A stretch of 64,000 nucleotides of DNA from assembly GCA_019044685.2 (NCBI GenBank), contig JAGTXX020000002.1:186001-250000 (forward strand), read 5' to 3'. Numbering within the stretch: the first letter of the stretch is position 1; every line of letters starts with the position of its first letter. The notes beneath the pieces are model-generated. The model saw only the letters and a list, made by a program, of their open reading frames with translations, ran no database searches and was not told where the DNA came from. The translations under genes were made by a program, and so were the position numbers. Of this stretch, positions 34,165-45,486 are shown piece by piece. This DNA comes from Nannochloris sp. 'desiccata'. Its lineage: Eukaryota > Chlorophyta > Trebouxiophyceae > Chlorellales > Chlorellaceae.

Positions 34165-35679
34165 TCATTGTCTCCACAGCTTCAAAACTCGATCTTTTCC
34201 ACCAGAAGCCACCGCCCCACCATCTGGACTCCAATCCACCGTGAAAACCTCATCAGCATGCCCAGGTAAATCAACTAACACTTTCTTAGACCTCATATCC
34301 CATACTTTCAACGTTGAATCTTTTGACCCCGACACAGCTAACCTTGAATCGGACGACCATGCTACTTGGTACACAGGGCCTACATGCGCGCGTAAAGTCG
34401 AAACAAATGCACCAGTCACACCATCCCATAATTTAACACTTTTATCAAACGAGGCAGATAAGATCCAACGCCCATCAGGTGAAAAGGTAACCTGGTTGAC
34501 TAATTGCTGATGTCCTGTCATTCTAGCTAAGGGGGTCTTGCTCGTGCTAGGCTCCCACAAACACAGCGTAAAATCATCAGATCCAGTAACTAATCTTTCC
34601 TTCTTTCCACCCAACGCAGCTTCATATCGTTCTTTTGCAGCGCTACGGGCTTCCTCACCATCCAACGGTGCTTTCCCCGTATGGTCAAAGGCGCCAGTGC
34701 GCAAAGCGTAATCAGAAGAGAGGGACATGGTATTCACCCAATGGCCATGTCCTTTTAAACTACGGACTAATTTTCCATCTTCAGCGGCCCAGACATTAAT
34801 GGAACAATCCCTCGCTGCAGAATAGAGTAACCCATCTCCGCCCCATCGCACTGCTGTCACTGCCTGCGTGTGAGAGCTCATAGTAAACAGCAACTTTCTA
34901 CCCAACGCATCCCATACACGAATCGTCCCATCTTTTGACCCTGAAGCAAATCTACGGACAGGTAACTCCACGTGCGCAGGTTCCCAAGCTAAAGAACTAA
35001 TAAATTTTCGGTGGCCTTTACATTGGCCCAGCGGTTTGCCAGTTGCAGGATCCCAAATCCATATCACTCCAGAATGATCACCTGAAGCAATTAACGCTGC
35101 ATCTGGACTCCATGCGACAGCTAATACCCATGCAGTGTGACTTTTACCTACAGATTTAGGTGTTTGAGTGCCTAAATCCCAAAAACGAACGGTGCAATCA
35201 CCACCTCCAGAGACCAAGCGCTTTCCGTCTGGAGAGAAATTAACAGTTAAAACTGCCTCTGTATGGCCGGGGATGGTGGCAGAACAGCGTGCAACTGGGC
35301 GTACTTTGAACACAGCTTGAGGTTGATAGACCACACGAAGGACAGCTTCTACAGAAACGGCATTTTTCTTTAAATGAGCGCCCAATTCGGCGGCTAGTTC
35401 TTGTTCGTTGATGAAGAAGGAATACGGCAGGCGTTCTTCTTGTTGTAATAGGCCGTTGAGAAGGGTTTCTAGTTGTTCGGGGGTGACGTCGTGTGGGACA
35501 TCAAGTTGAGGACCTGTTGGGTCGCCTTCTGGAGATTGGAATTGAATAATTACATTTGCTGAGGCATCGATTCTAGCAGGAGCAGCAGTGGTGGTGGTGG
35601 TGATCGTCGTGCCAGCGGCGGCGGCGGCAGCGGGAGCATCAAGTTTGCGCTGTTTAGCAGGTGGCGGGGCAGATGTCAT
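34165..35679 (-). CDS. NLE1: Notchless homologue NLE1/RSA4, WD40 ribosome assembly factor
   Basis: This is a single exon of 504 codons. An Ala/Thr-rich N-terminus is followed by the NLE (UBL-like) domain (about residues 40-120: VIIQFQSPEGDPTGPQLDVP, LPYSFFINEQELAAELG). An eight-bladed WD40 propeller follows, with repeats such as GHTEAVLTVNFSPDGKRLVS, GHRKFISSLAWEP and GHADEVFTVDWSPDGGAVAS. This is the domain order and usual length of NLE1/Rsa4. Its UBL-like domain binds the MIDAS domain of the AAA ATPase REA1/MDN1, which pulls it off pre-60S particles in the nucleus. The gene is head-to-head with RIO2, a 40S assembly kinase, with 473 bp between start codons. Confidence 0.95.
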   Translation of the reverse strand: MTSAPPPAKQRKLDAPAAAAAAGTTITTTTTAAPARIDASANVIIQFQSPEGDPTGPQLDVPHDVTPEQLETLLNGLLQQEERLPYSFFINEQELAAELGAHLKKNAVSVEAVLRVVYQPQAVFKVRPVARCSATIPGHTEAVLTVNFSPDGKRLVSGGGDCTVRFWDLGTQTPKSVGKSHTAWVLAVAWSPDAALIASGDHSGVIWIWDPATGKPLGQCKGHRKFISSLAWEPAHVELPVRRFASGSKDGTIRVWDALGRKLLFTMSSHTQAVTAVRWGGDGLLYSAARDCSINVWAAEDGKLVRSLKGHGHWVNTMSLSSDYALRTGAFDHTGKAPLDGEEARSAAKERYEAALGGKKERLVTGSDDFTLCLWEPSTSKTPLARMTGHQQLVNQVTFSPDGRWILSASFDKSVKLWDGVTGAFVSTLRAHVGPVYQVAWSSDSRLAVSGSKDSTLKVWDMRSKKVLVDLPGHADEVFTVDWSPDGGAVASGGKDRVLKLWRQ

Positions 35680-36152
35680 TGTAGATATTGATACTTGATT
35701 TGTGGATAGCTATAAACGTAACAGTCCTAGGAATTAATAGGGTATCCAAGAAAATAAAGGCTTCGAATAATCAAGCGATTAATCTTGCAATTGCAGAGAA
35801 ATGTTGGCCTTAGAGACCTCTACACTCAATGCGAGGATTGATTGTGATCTTTTTATGATTGTTAAAACATTAAATTGAATTACACGCTGCTCTTTTAACC
35901 CAAAGTAGCCGCGCCGCCTAAAAACAGACGAGACTTGAAAAACACCTTTGAATGGCCTGCATGCATTCATGTGCATATACTTTTCTATATTAATTGCACA
36001 AAGTGCAATTCAATTGATAGCCTCTAAAGGTGTTAGCATCTAAAGCTGCCAAGTTTTGAATTACTATTAGATTTAAACACATTTTGCATCTGCCAGTTCG
36101 TTTACTTAAAAGGGGTTGAACTACAACATCAACTCAGTAATCTACTAGCACT
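35680..36152. promoter_or_regulatory. Divergent promoter region, NLE1 / RIO2
   Basis: This is the spacer between two head-to-head ribosome assembly genes. It probably holds a shared promoter. An inverted repeat of TTGCACAAAGTGCAA type lies near 35994-36008. No gene is seen. Confidence 0.45.
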
Positions 36153-37800
36153 ATGAAATTAGATGTCAATGTACTGCGGTACCTCAGCAGAGATGACTTT
36201 CGCACCCTAACAGCGGTAGAGATGGGACAAAAAAATGTAAGCGTCGCATCTCCATTATTTCCTCTCTTCTTTAATTTACCCCTTCTATCTACCAACCCCT
36301 ACTACTCCATCACCTCAACACAGTATCAAATCTAAATAACATAATAATTAACTCCCTAATTTTCCCTTCACTCTACAGCACGAAATTGTCCCTGCTCAGC
36401 TTGTCGATACCATTGCCGGTCTCAAACATGGGGGCACATTCAAATGCCTCCGTAACCTCCTCCGCCACAAACTCGTCCACCACGACGGCCAAAAATACGA
36501 CGGATACCGTCTCACAACTCTAGGCTACGATTTTCTCGCTATTCGAGCACTTACAGCTCGAGGCTCTATCGCCGGCGTTGGTCGGCAAATTGGCGTGGGA
36601 AAAGAAAGCGACGTATTTGAGGTAATGGATGACGACGGAAACGTCATGGCTCTTAAATTACACCGTTTAGGGCGTACCTCCTTCCGTGCTGTCAAATCAA
36701 AACGTGATTACATGCGTCGAGGCAGCCACTATAGCTGGCTCTACCTCTCTCGGCTTGCTGCTCTTAAAGAATTTGCATTTATGAAGGCGCTAGGTGAAGC
36801 CGGCTTACCTGTCCCTAAAGCCATCGAATGTAATAGACATGCAGTACTGATGACGATGATTGATGCACACCCTATGGTGCAAGTACATCAGTTGGGTAAT
36901 CCAAGAAAAGTGTACGAAGAGTGTATGAGGATCCTAGTGAAATTGGCGCAACTGGGTCTCGTGCATTGTGATTATAACGAATTTAATTTATTGATATCAG
37001 AAAATGAAGAGTTAACGTTGATTGATTTCCCGCAAATGGTGTCTATCTCACATGCCAATGCACAGGAACTGTTTGAAAGGGATGTCGAAGGCGTTGTGCG
37101 ATTTTTTGAAAAAAAACTAGGGTATTTGCCAGAAGGAGATCCTGCTTTGGAGTTGATTCGACCCAGGTTTGAAGATTCTTTGCCACGTGCACCCATTGGA
37201 TCTCCTGGCGGAGAAGATGGTGGAAAAAGCAAGGGCATAGATGAGGTGTTACGGGCCTCGGGTTTTAAGAAAGAGCATCAGAAAGATTTGGAGAGGTTTA
37301 TTACTGTGATTGGAAAGAAGAGAGGAGACAATAGCAGCGATAGTAGCAGTTATAGTAATAGCAGCGATAGTGAAGAGGAAGAAAGTGGCAGTGAAGAGGG
37401 GGCGAGTGATAGTAGAAGTTGGGTTTCTCGTGAAGAAGAAGAAGGTAGTGAAGAGGGGAGCGATGAAGAAGAGATACGTAGAACCGATAGTGGTGTTTCT
37501 GAAGATGAAGGAGACCAAGAAATAAAGGCTCAACTTCCTGGTGCTGGTCCTGCTGCTGCTGTTGTAGAAAAAAATAATGAAGAAAGTGGTGGTCTTCTTG
37601 AAGGAGAGGTGCAAAGAAAGATGAGACTAGATGATGACGCAGCAGGAGAGGTAGTTGCCAGAGCAGCGGATGAGAGAAGAAGAGCAGCACGCAGAGCAGC
37701 AATGGCAAAAGTTTCAAGAAACGCTACAAAGAGTAAAAATAAAGGGAAGAAGAAAGGGGATACTGGGCCATCTGTAGGAGGTGGAGGTGTTTGGGGATAG
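36153..37800 (+). CDS. RIO2: Atypical protein kinase/ATPase RIO2, 2 exons
   Basis: The exons are 36153-36236 and 36379-37800 (501 aa). The N-terminal winged helix (LDVNVLRYLSRDDFRTLTAV, then GGTFKCLRNLLRHKLVHHDG) is specific to RIO2. The RIO kinase domain follows with IGVGKESDVFEVMD, the ATP-binding Lys about 121, the catalytic loop VHCDYNEFNLLI (Asp about 226) and the metal-binding IDFPQMVS (Asp about 244). RIO2 binds cytoplasmic pre-40S particles and drives late 18S rRNA maturation. The C-terminal 150 residues are an acidic, Ser-rich tail with a basic end (KNKGKKKG). The gene is complete. Confidence 0.95.
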
Positions 37801-38095
37801 CTTGGTGGAGTTACGTATTACTTATAGCAGAAAGTTTGTAATGAGCAAAAGGAAATATATAGAATCACCACATTAGAGGGAGCACGCTGCCGGTTTTCTG
37901 ACTGAAGAGAGGCAAAGCATGGAAAAGATTTGAAGCAGAAAGCTAGAACATAGATAGCTTTACAAACCCAAACCGTGCGTAGTAAAAAAAAAACCCCGCA
38001 TTTCAGAGTTGTTGCTATTGAACGCAACATCATATCGGTTACAAACAATTACTAGTAATTAATAAATCCGATCACTTGACTTAGTCAAAAATAAA

Positions 38096-39329
38096 ATGGA
38101 CGCCAACAGAGTCAGAGATGCGTCTTTTGGCTCTGATAGAATAGATCTATTGACAAGAATAGAAATGGAAGAACGTGGTTCCTTGGATTCCCGTATGGGG
38201 ATGTTTTCTCCTTTGCTTTTACCCCATCCAGATGACGAGTATTACTCTGATAGTGAGGGCATGGTATCACCTCGTCTGATAGGAGGCATAGACTACATAG
38301 GCCAAAACCTACGCATGGTAATACTTTTGAGCTCCCGTGTTTGAAAGAAAAGCCGGTCTTCTTATTAGTATATTTCCCCAACTTGGACTTGAACCGCCCA
38401 TCCCTCAGCTGACTTTTATTACTATGCGTCTTTGTTTCACGCAGGCAATGTGCTTTTTAGTTCTAGTAGGGGGATATACAGTGCAACGAGTTGCATGCAA
38501 GGCTGGATACCCTAAAGATTGCTTAAGAACGGTACGCTTGCGCGAAAGCTATATTTGAATTTCTAAATTTCTAACTATGTCTTCCTTGTTCTCGGTTTAT
38601 GGCTCATTTTTTTGTGTTTCTTTTTCCCCTCTTCAGATCGATTATTACGAGTTCTTTTCAGACATCACCAGCCTTTCCCTCTACAGTCTCGCTTTAGGCT
38701 GGTTTATAGGCATTACAGAACGATCTCGCTTCAATTATTTGTTCAACCGTCACCGCTGGTATGCAGCCTTGACTTTCTTCCTAACACCACCCTTCTACTC
38801 AGCCATTAGTAACATAGACGCACTCAAGTTTGATTTAACGGATCTCCGCTCTTTGTTACGATGCCCTCTATGTCTCTTGGTATTGACTCTAGGGATGAGC
38901 GCAATTATAGCAGTAATAAGCTGGCATATTATGGTTGCGTGGAACAGAGCGTCACGAAAAGCTTCATTTTTTATCTATGTACTCACCCGAGTGGTCATGT
39001 TGGTGTGGTTTGCTAGCAGTGCTATAGTATTAGCAAGCTCTAAAGAATCTCCAGTACATATCCATTTACATCATTTATATATAGGTTGGGCGCTAGCGCT
39101 TTGGTGTGATGTCAATGCGCCAATCTCCGTCGTGGCATTGGCAATCGGTGCTGGTATTTTTGTGCAAGGAATTGGGGCCTATTCTTTCGCACCAGTCTTT
39201 ACGCCCAATGGGTGCTTCGAAACTGCAGCTGCACAGGTGGTCAAGTGTAAATTTTGGGCGGAAGCACCGTTTACTTTGCAAGTTTGTGGGAGCGGAGGGG
39301 CGATGGCAGAACACAGTTGTGAGTATTGA
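38096..39329 (+). CDS. Multi-pass membrane protein of unknown function, 3 exons
   Basis: The exons are 38096-38317, 38445-38531 and 38637-39329, all phase 0 (333 aa). The first 74 residues are polar and acidic. After that I count about seven hydrophobic segments, such as MCFLVLVGGY, LSLYSLALGWFIGIT, CLLVLTLGMSAIIAVISW and VVALAIGAGIFVQGIGAYSF. Between two of them lies a His-rich motif, VHIHLHHLYIGWALALW, which could bind a metal. I do not recognise the family. The C-terminus has several Cys residues. Confidence 0.7.
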
Positions 39330-39713
39330 ATTTTATTGGATAGGTTTTTTGTTTAGAAAAGATATAAAGATAAAAAATGTGGGCTGTAGTGCAGTAATGG
39401 ATGTTTAGAAATGGCTTGAAATTGTAAATTAGAGAGGCCTTCCAAGGTAGGTGGTTTGAGTGGTTGGACAGCTGAAAGCCACTCGTTTCAGTATTTTTTT
39501 TTGAAAAATTCAAGCGAGTCCTTTTTTAGGGGAAGCCCTAGTGTCCACAGTGTATAAAAGAGGAAGCGCGGTTGCCACGAGTCAATATCTTGGATTTTAT
39601 AGACTGTATAGTCGCACACGCACACATTGCGGCAGGATACGCGTAAAAGTCGCGCTACCAGAGAGTAGGAGGTTCTCTGGCCATTTAATTGTTTGACTGC
39701 TAATTCTAATACA
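39330..39713. other. Intergenic between two plus-strand genes
   Basis: This is the 3' flank of the membrane protein gene and the promoter or 5' UTR of the RBP45/47-like gene. Nothing else is seen. Confidence 0.45.
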
Positions 39714-41637
39714 ATGGGAGAGCCGGTGCTAAGCACCGAGCAAACGCAGCGTAGTCTGTGGCTAGGTGATTTACCTCCATGGGTAGATGAAGGCTTCCTT
39801 TTAGGAATCTTCGCCGGCACCAACCAACTTGTGTCGGTCAAGCTCATCAGAAATCGCAGCACTGGTGCGAGCGAAGGCTATGCTTTCCTGGAATTCCGCA
39901 CGCATGAAGCGGCGGATACCATCCTAAAGACCTACAACGGCCATCCTATGCCAAATACAGACCTAGTGTTTAGACTGAATTGGGCAGCCTATGGTGTAGG
40001 CAAGGCACAGCCCGCTGGAGAAGGTAGGTTCTATGTTTCATTTTACCCCTATTCTACCCCACCCATTCTCATAAGTAGACGTTTGTCTCACATGTTCACG
40101 ACCGTGCTTGCAGATTTTTCGCTATTTGTGGGAGACCTTGCTCCAGATGTTACAGACATGATCCTTCAAGAATATTTTAGACAGTTCTACCCTTCTGTCC
40201 GTAGTGCAAAGGTAAGAAACTAGAATAAGAGAGAGGAAGAGTACTGTATCCTGATCACTTGGTATAGCATCGTGTATAGGGGAGCTTTTGGCAAAATCGA
40301 AAGTGACTACTCTCTCATTCCTGTCAATGTGTTGGGATACGGCCACTGGCACCTGGCAAAGAGAGTGTTTTTCTTTTCTATTGTCTGCTGTGGGAGGTGT
40401 TCCTATTACCCGTATCATTTGAGTTCCTCTAAAGTTTATTCAGACGCCATTATACAAACATTTTTTTTTCTTATTTCCCCCAACTAATCTACAGGTGATC
40501 ACCGATGCTATTACTGGTCGTTCAAAAGGGTACGGCTTTGTCCGCTTTGCCATGGAGACTGAGCGTGACCGCTCCCACTCTGAAATGAATGGCCATTTCT
40601 TATCCAACCGCCCTATCCGCGTATCCCTCGCTACAGCCCGTAGAAATATGCCTGCCATGGGAGGGCCTGGAGGCATGATGGCCATGCAAGCCCCACATCC
40701 TTCAGACTTCGATCCCACAAATACCACGCTGTTCATCGGCGGACTTTCTACCGCTGTTAGCGAAGACCAACTGCGCGCTTTATTCGGCAGATTTGGTGAT
40801 ATAATCTACGTCAAAATTCCTGCTGGAAAAGGGTGTGGTTTTGTGCAGTTTGTACTTAGAACGAGTGCTGAGAGAGCCATGGCAGCAATGAATGGCTCCG
40901 TCCTGGGAAATTCTGCAATTAGGATCTCCTGGGGACGAAGTAGTAGCAGAGCAGCAAACCATGCTGCACAGTTGGCTACATTGGCGGGATTGCCTGCAGC
41001 GGCAGCTGCAGCAGCAGCCTTTCCCGGTGCCTTTGGGGACCCCTCGGCACAAATGCTTGCCGCCACCGGTGGGTATGGAAGAGGCGGCCCCCCTCAATTT
41101 AATGGCGACCCTTATGCATCGTTTGGTCCTGTAGGTGGGCAACCAGGTCCACATGATATGTTTGTTTCCGGGGGACCAGGTCCTTATGGAATGCAGATGC
41201 AAGGCGGCATGGGTGGCGGTGGATATATAGACAATGGGAGTGGTGGAATGCAGATGATGGGAGGACAGGGACCATTAGCACCACAGTTTACTAATGGAAT
41301 GATGAATAATGGACCACCAAATGGATTACTACCCCCAGCTGCTGCTGCAGCTGCGGCTGCTGGTACTGCTGGCTCTGGTCCGGGTTCTGAGGTCAACGGC
41401 GGGAGTGGTACAGAAGCTGCTGGTGCAGGTACCATATCTGCCCCTTCTTCTGCTGCTGGTTCTGACGGTATCGCGACTGTTGATACGCTTGGTGAGTCAG
41501 CAAAGGGGTCTGCTGGATCGTTCCCTAATAGCAGTACGAGTGGTACTGCTCATGGAACTGCTGTGGGCACTGGAAAGAAGGGAGGTGGGGCTGTTCCTCT
41601 TGTTGGAACCCATCTTCTGGCTAGTTTACTCATCTAA
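39714..41637 (+). CDS. RBP45/RBP47-like RNA-binding protein, three RRMs, 3 exons
   Basis: The exons are 39714-40023, 40114-40211 and 40495-41637 (516 aa). RRM1 is SLWLGDLPPWVDEGFLLGIF with GYAFLEFRTHEAA. RRM2 is FSLFVGDLAPDVTDMILQEY with ITGRSKGYGFVRF. RRM3 is TTLFIGGLSTAVSEDQLRAL with KGCGFVQF. The RRM order, and the NWAAYG and AKVITDAITGRSKG segments, match plant RBP45/47 (oligouridylate-specific, TIA-1/PUB1 group), which bind poly(A)/U-rich mRNA and join stress granules. The C-terminal 230 residues are low-complexity (Gly, Met, Pro, Ala), typical of such proteins. The start is the Met of MGEPVLSTEQ; an upstream TTG in frame is not needed. Confidence 0.93.
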
Positions 41638-43267
41638 TTTAAAGGAAAATTAGAAAAAAAGATGATGTAGACGAAGCTGCGGAATTCTCAAATTGAAGAT
41701 TGAAATAGACTTTGCGACTCCCGAGAGACGAGTTTGGATAATAACACACTATACTATACTACTATATGATAGCTTTATTTGATTGAAACTAATTATCTTT
41801 ACTATTCCTTGCCACGAATCATCAAGATACACATACTATCTCTGTATTTCCCTCTCTCTCTTTTTCTCTGATCATCTTTTCAGTATTTGCTTTGTCCCCG
41901 CTCTTTTTTTTTTTATATACTCGATACTGATTTTTCTTTCCTTTTTTTTTTAACCTTTGGATTGGAATTTCTCAGCCTCTTTCATCATCATTGCTTTTTT
42001 TAAGTTAGCTCATGTTTTCTGTTATATATCTTCTTCTCGTTTGTCCTCTGCTCTTATTCGGATGCCTTCTATTAACTTTTTTTTTTTCACCTTTTCCCCG
42101 TCTCTCTCGGTGCTTTTTTTTCGATTATCGATATTCAAAATTTTTTCACCCTCCCCTCTTCCAACTCAGAAGACATGAAGCTCTCATCTTCTTTCTACTT
42201 TACGATTATTACACAGCACCCTCTATACTACTCCTATTGTTTGTAAGATTGAGTAGTTCTATATGTCATCGTTCTTTTTTTTTGATCTTGTGTTTCTTGT
42301 TTTCCCTCTTCCAGTCTCCATACTTATTCTTGAGATTCAAATACTAATTTTGAACATATATACAAGGAGTTCTTTTGGTCAAGAGCACTTTTTGGTCTAT
42401 TCTACTAAACCCCGTTCTATTTCATTCTTCCTTCATAAAACTTCTCTTATTTTCTCTCGAGGGGCTCTGCCTATTAAAGCCCTCCCTCCGGTGTCTCTTT
42501 GTCTTTCTTTCTTTCTTCCTTTTCCCGCCTTTTTATTGCTCCAACAGACAGAAATTGCATGAATACTACTGCTTTACTTTCTTATGCACATGAAATATAC
42601 TAATATCACCCTCGAACATCTAATAGAAAATTTCAATTTCTTATCTTTATCGATGAATATATTTTTGCACCGCATCAAAATTGGATATTCTCTATATCCA
42701 TCCATTTCTTTCATTTTTTTTCTGTTGGAGCCGTCTGTCTTCTTGTTTTTAATTACCCTTTGAACCAAAATATCATCCTTTTTGTCTTCTTTCTTCGGCA
42801 TCGAATAAAAGTTAGTAACTAAAATTTTAATTCTTTTTAACGCCACCCCTTTTCCGTTCCTTCTGTTAGTAATTTCTTTGCTTCTGCGCTGTCGATACTT
42901 CTCTTTCCGTCTTCTTTTTTATTGTATGGAAGAAATGTACACACGTATTTTGTTCGTTCGAAATAACAACTGTAAAGAGCTTCGCCAGCAACAATACCGT
43001 ATTATTGCGACCTCTTCCAGCTGGGCCCACCAGTGAGTCAAGTGCCAAGTGCAGCGGCCAAGGGTTGTGAGGATAAAGCATTTCGCTGCCTAGGAAGATC
43101 AGCAGATAATCATATATTAGTTTCAGTCGAACGTTCTTGCTCCTTGCGTGTATTATCCAAACTGGCTGTGTGCTGTAGAAAGATGCAGGGTAGTTGAAAT
43201 AGGCAATTACAAAACAAGATCACTTCCGATTGATTAAATCAATCGAGTTTTTTCCATAAAAAAGCTA
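41638..43267. other. Long pyrimidine-rich intergenic stretch
   Basis: For about 1.2 kb after the RBP45/47-like gene (41640-42900) the plus strand is strongly T/C-rich, with repeated T runs and TTTC repeats. Open frames are Phe/Ser/Leu-rich by composition only. From 42900 on, composition returns to normal, and this part likely holds the promoter of the MFS gene. Confidence 0.5.
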
Positions 43268-45232
43268 ATGGCTGGAAAACAATCTAACGCCAACAAGAAA
43301 CGCAGTCTTGCTGTTCTAAACCTCGCTGCCATTGTAGAAAGATGTGATGAACAGATCCTCCCTGCAGTAAGTAAATCTTTGCCCCCATCGCCGCCATCAA
43401 AACAGAAATATGTTCATTTTTTAATATCTTCATTCTTTTCTATACAGGTATTCTTTTTTCTAGGTAGGAGCTTACACGCGTCATTACCTGACCTCGGGAT
43501 GCTCACTCTTTCAAGAGCTTTAGTTCAAGCCCTCGCCTCCCCTCTCAGCGGCATCCTCGGCACCACACTCAATCGTACCTTCATCGTCGCTCTAGGCTGT
43601 ATTTTATGGGGTACAATGACCTCCGCTATAGGCCTATGCACAACTTTAACACAAGCGATGGCCGCATGCGCTTTAAATGGCCTAGGGCTGGCCCTTGTGG
43701 TGCCTACGCTTAGCAGCCTTGTTGCGGACAGCACCTCTGTGGGCGTCCGAGGCAAAGCCTTTGGAGCAATGGGCCTAACAGCTTCCTTGGGTGGCATGGC
43801 TGGAGCTTTGTTTGCTACAAATGTAGGCGCTACATCAGGATTTTGGGGTGTAGCTGGGTGGCGATGGGCCTTTCATGCTGTGGCTGCTGTGGCTTTTTTA
43901 ACAGCATGGTTGGTACATAAATATGCACTAGACCCGGGATTTCTTAATAAGAAAGAGATATTTAGCAGAGATAGTGGTCAGGCTGGTGGTGGCAGTCATG
44001 ATGCTCGCTATACTGATCAGCAAGTAGGTGAAATGGACGAGGGTGAGCTACTATTATCTAAAAACATCACCCCCATACATTCAAACAGCAATAGCGACAT
44101 CTACTTCTCCGCAGCCACGACGAGTAATAAAAGCAGGAATAGTGTTTGGCAAAGCATCTATTCTATTTTACGCATTCCTTCGTTCCAAGTCATTGTCCTT
44201 CAAGGCATCGTGGGCTCCATTCCCTGGCAAGCTATGGCAATGATGACGTTATGGCTCCAATTATTAAATTTTTCAAATTTTCAAAGCTCAGTGTTAACAG
44301 CGATTTTCACGCTAGGATGCGCGGTAGGCAATCTTCTAGGGGGTACATTAGGCGATGCAGCTGCAAGGAAAGCACCTGCACAGGGGAGGATTTATGTGTG
44401 TCAAGCGAGTGTGTTTTTAGCGATGCCACTCTCGTGGCTTCTTTTCAAAGGTCTTGCCGTGCCTCGTAGCGCTCCTCCGTTTTCAATAGATCTTAGTACG
44501 AGGAATAGCACTTCTATTCTTACCAGTACTTTCTCAGATGGTGTGGTTGTTAATAATACAAATAGTAGTGCTACCTTTATGACGACAAAGGCGCTCCCCA
44601 CCGAGAAAAGCGCAGCGGACAATTTTGAGAATAATTTAGAAAAAGAAAATAATCTTCCTCTCCTTTCTTCTTATTTGCACCACCACCACCAACAACAACA
44701 CAGCAGCAGTAGTGCTAGTGTATTACTACTCTACGCCTTCGTTTTACTCATCACAGGCTTATCTATCTCCTGGTGTGGGTGTAATAATTCCGCTTTATTC
44801 TCAGAACTGGTTCCGGAAAATCAACGAACCCATGTGTACGCATTCGATCGATCATTCGAAGGCGCTCTAGGAGCCTGTGGAGCTCCTTTAGTAGGCATTG
44901 CTGCAGAAAGACTCTTTGGATTTCAGGGTTCAATGTCAGAGGCAGCTGTTTCAGTCGCAGCGCAGGAGATGGCGGCACGTGCCTTGTCAAGTGCGTTGCT
45001 TCTATGCTTAGTTGGGCCGTGGTCGTTGTGTTTGTTAAGCTATACTTTACTGCATTGGACGTACCCGAAAGATAGAATGCTTGCGATGAAGGCTTTGAGG
45101 AAATCAGGGTCTGAAGGAGGGAGTTTATTGCGGTTGGTTGAAGATGGTCATAGTGCCGGTGGTGGTGGTGGTGGCAGCGGTGGGGGGGGAGGAGCAGCAG
45201 TGGTGCGTCAGAAGAGACCTCCCTCTGCATGA
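43268..45232 (+). CDS. Major facilitator superfamily transporter, plant type, 2 exons
   Basis: The exons are 43268-43366 and 43448-45232 (627 aa). Early landmarks are LAVLNLAAIVERCDEQILPA, LGMLTLSRALVQALASPLSG, NGLGLALVVPTLSSLVADST and GVRGKAFGAMGLTASLGGMA, followed by AGWRWAFHAVAAVAFLTAWL. These match a group of plant MFS proteins whose substrate is unknown. About 12 membrane segments can be counted in two halves, joined by a long polar loop. A second polar loop rich in Asn, Ser, His and Gln lies between segments 8 and 10. The C-terminus has a Gly run coded by GGT repeats. A shorter acceptor (CTAG at 43461-43464) would shift the frame, so the chosen one is firm. Confidence 0.85.
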   Translation: MAGKQSNANKKRSLAVLNLAAIVERCDEQILPAVSKSLPPSPPSKQKYVHFLISSFFSIQVFFFLGRSLHASLPDLGMLTLSRALVQALASPLSGILGTTLNRTFIVALGCILWGTMTSAIGLCTTLTQAMAACALNGLGLALVVPTLSSLVADSTSVGVRGKAFGAMGLTASLGGMAGALFATNVGATSGFWGVAGWRWAFHAVAAVAFLTAWLVHKYALDPGFLNKKEIFSRDSGQAGGGSHDARYTDQQVGEMDEGELLLSKNITPIHSNSNSDIYFSAATTSNKSRNSVWQSIYSILRIPSFQVIVLQGIVGSIPWQAMAMMTLWLQLLNFSNFQSSVLTAIFTLGCAVGNLLGGTLGDAAARKAPAQGRIYVCQASVFLAMPLSWLLFKGLAVPRSAPPFSIDLSTRNSTSILTSTFSDGVVVNNTNSSATFMTTKALPTEKSAADNFENNLEKENNLPLLSSYLHHHHQQQHSSSSASVLLLYAFVLLITGLSISWCGCNNSALFSELVPENQRTHVYAFDRSFEGALGACGAPLVGIAAERLFGFQGSMSEAAVSVAAQEMAARALSSALLLCLVGPWSLCLLSYTLLHWTYPKDRMLAMKALRKSGSEGGSLLRLVEDGHSAGGGGGGSGGGGGAAVVRQKRPPSA

Positions 45233-45486
45233 GAAGAACGAAAGAAAATGTTGACAAGTACATAAATCTATTGAAATCTAGAATACACAGCTTCTATATA
45301 ATTCCATTGTTGTAACAACACAGCAGGCAACTTGTGGTCGGTGCTTGCGAAGCTCGTCCCGGTCAGGGGGGGACGAACGTTAAGAACGGGGTTTTCACTA
45401 TTTTAAAGAACCCACCACACAAAACGTGTGTATTATTCTAAACGCAATATCGGAGCATTGTTTCAGTGCTCTGCATTGCATTAAAA

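Noticed and set aside
38385..38395. Perfect B box (GGTTCAAGTCC, minus strand) as a tRNA gene
   Set aside because: It lies in an intron of the membrane protein gene, the T stem does not pair and no A box or acceptor strand is present.
40806..41435. Ala/Pro-rich minus-strand frames in the RBP45/47-like gene
   Set aside because: They are shadows of the low-complexity C-terminal tail coded on the plus strand.
43454..43464. Alternative acceptor for the MFS intron at CTAG
   Set aside because: It would shift the frame and destroy the conserved LGMLTLSR segment; the CAG at 43445-43447 keeps it.
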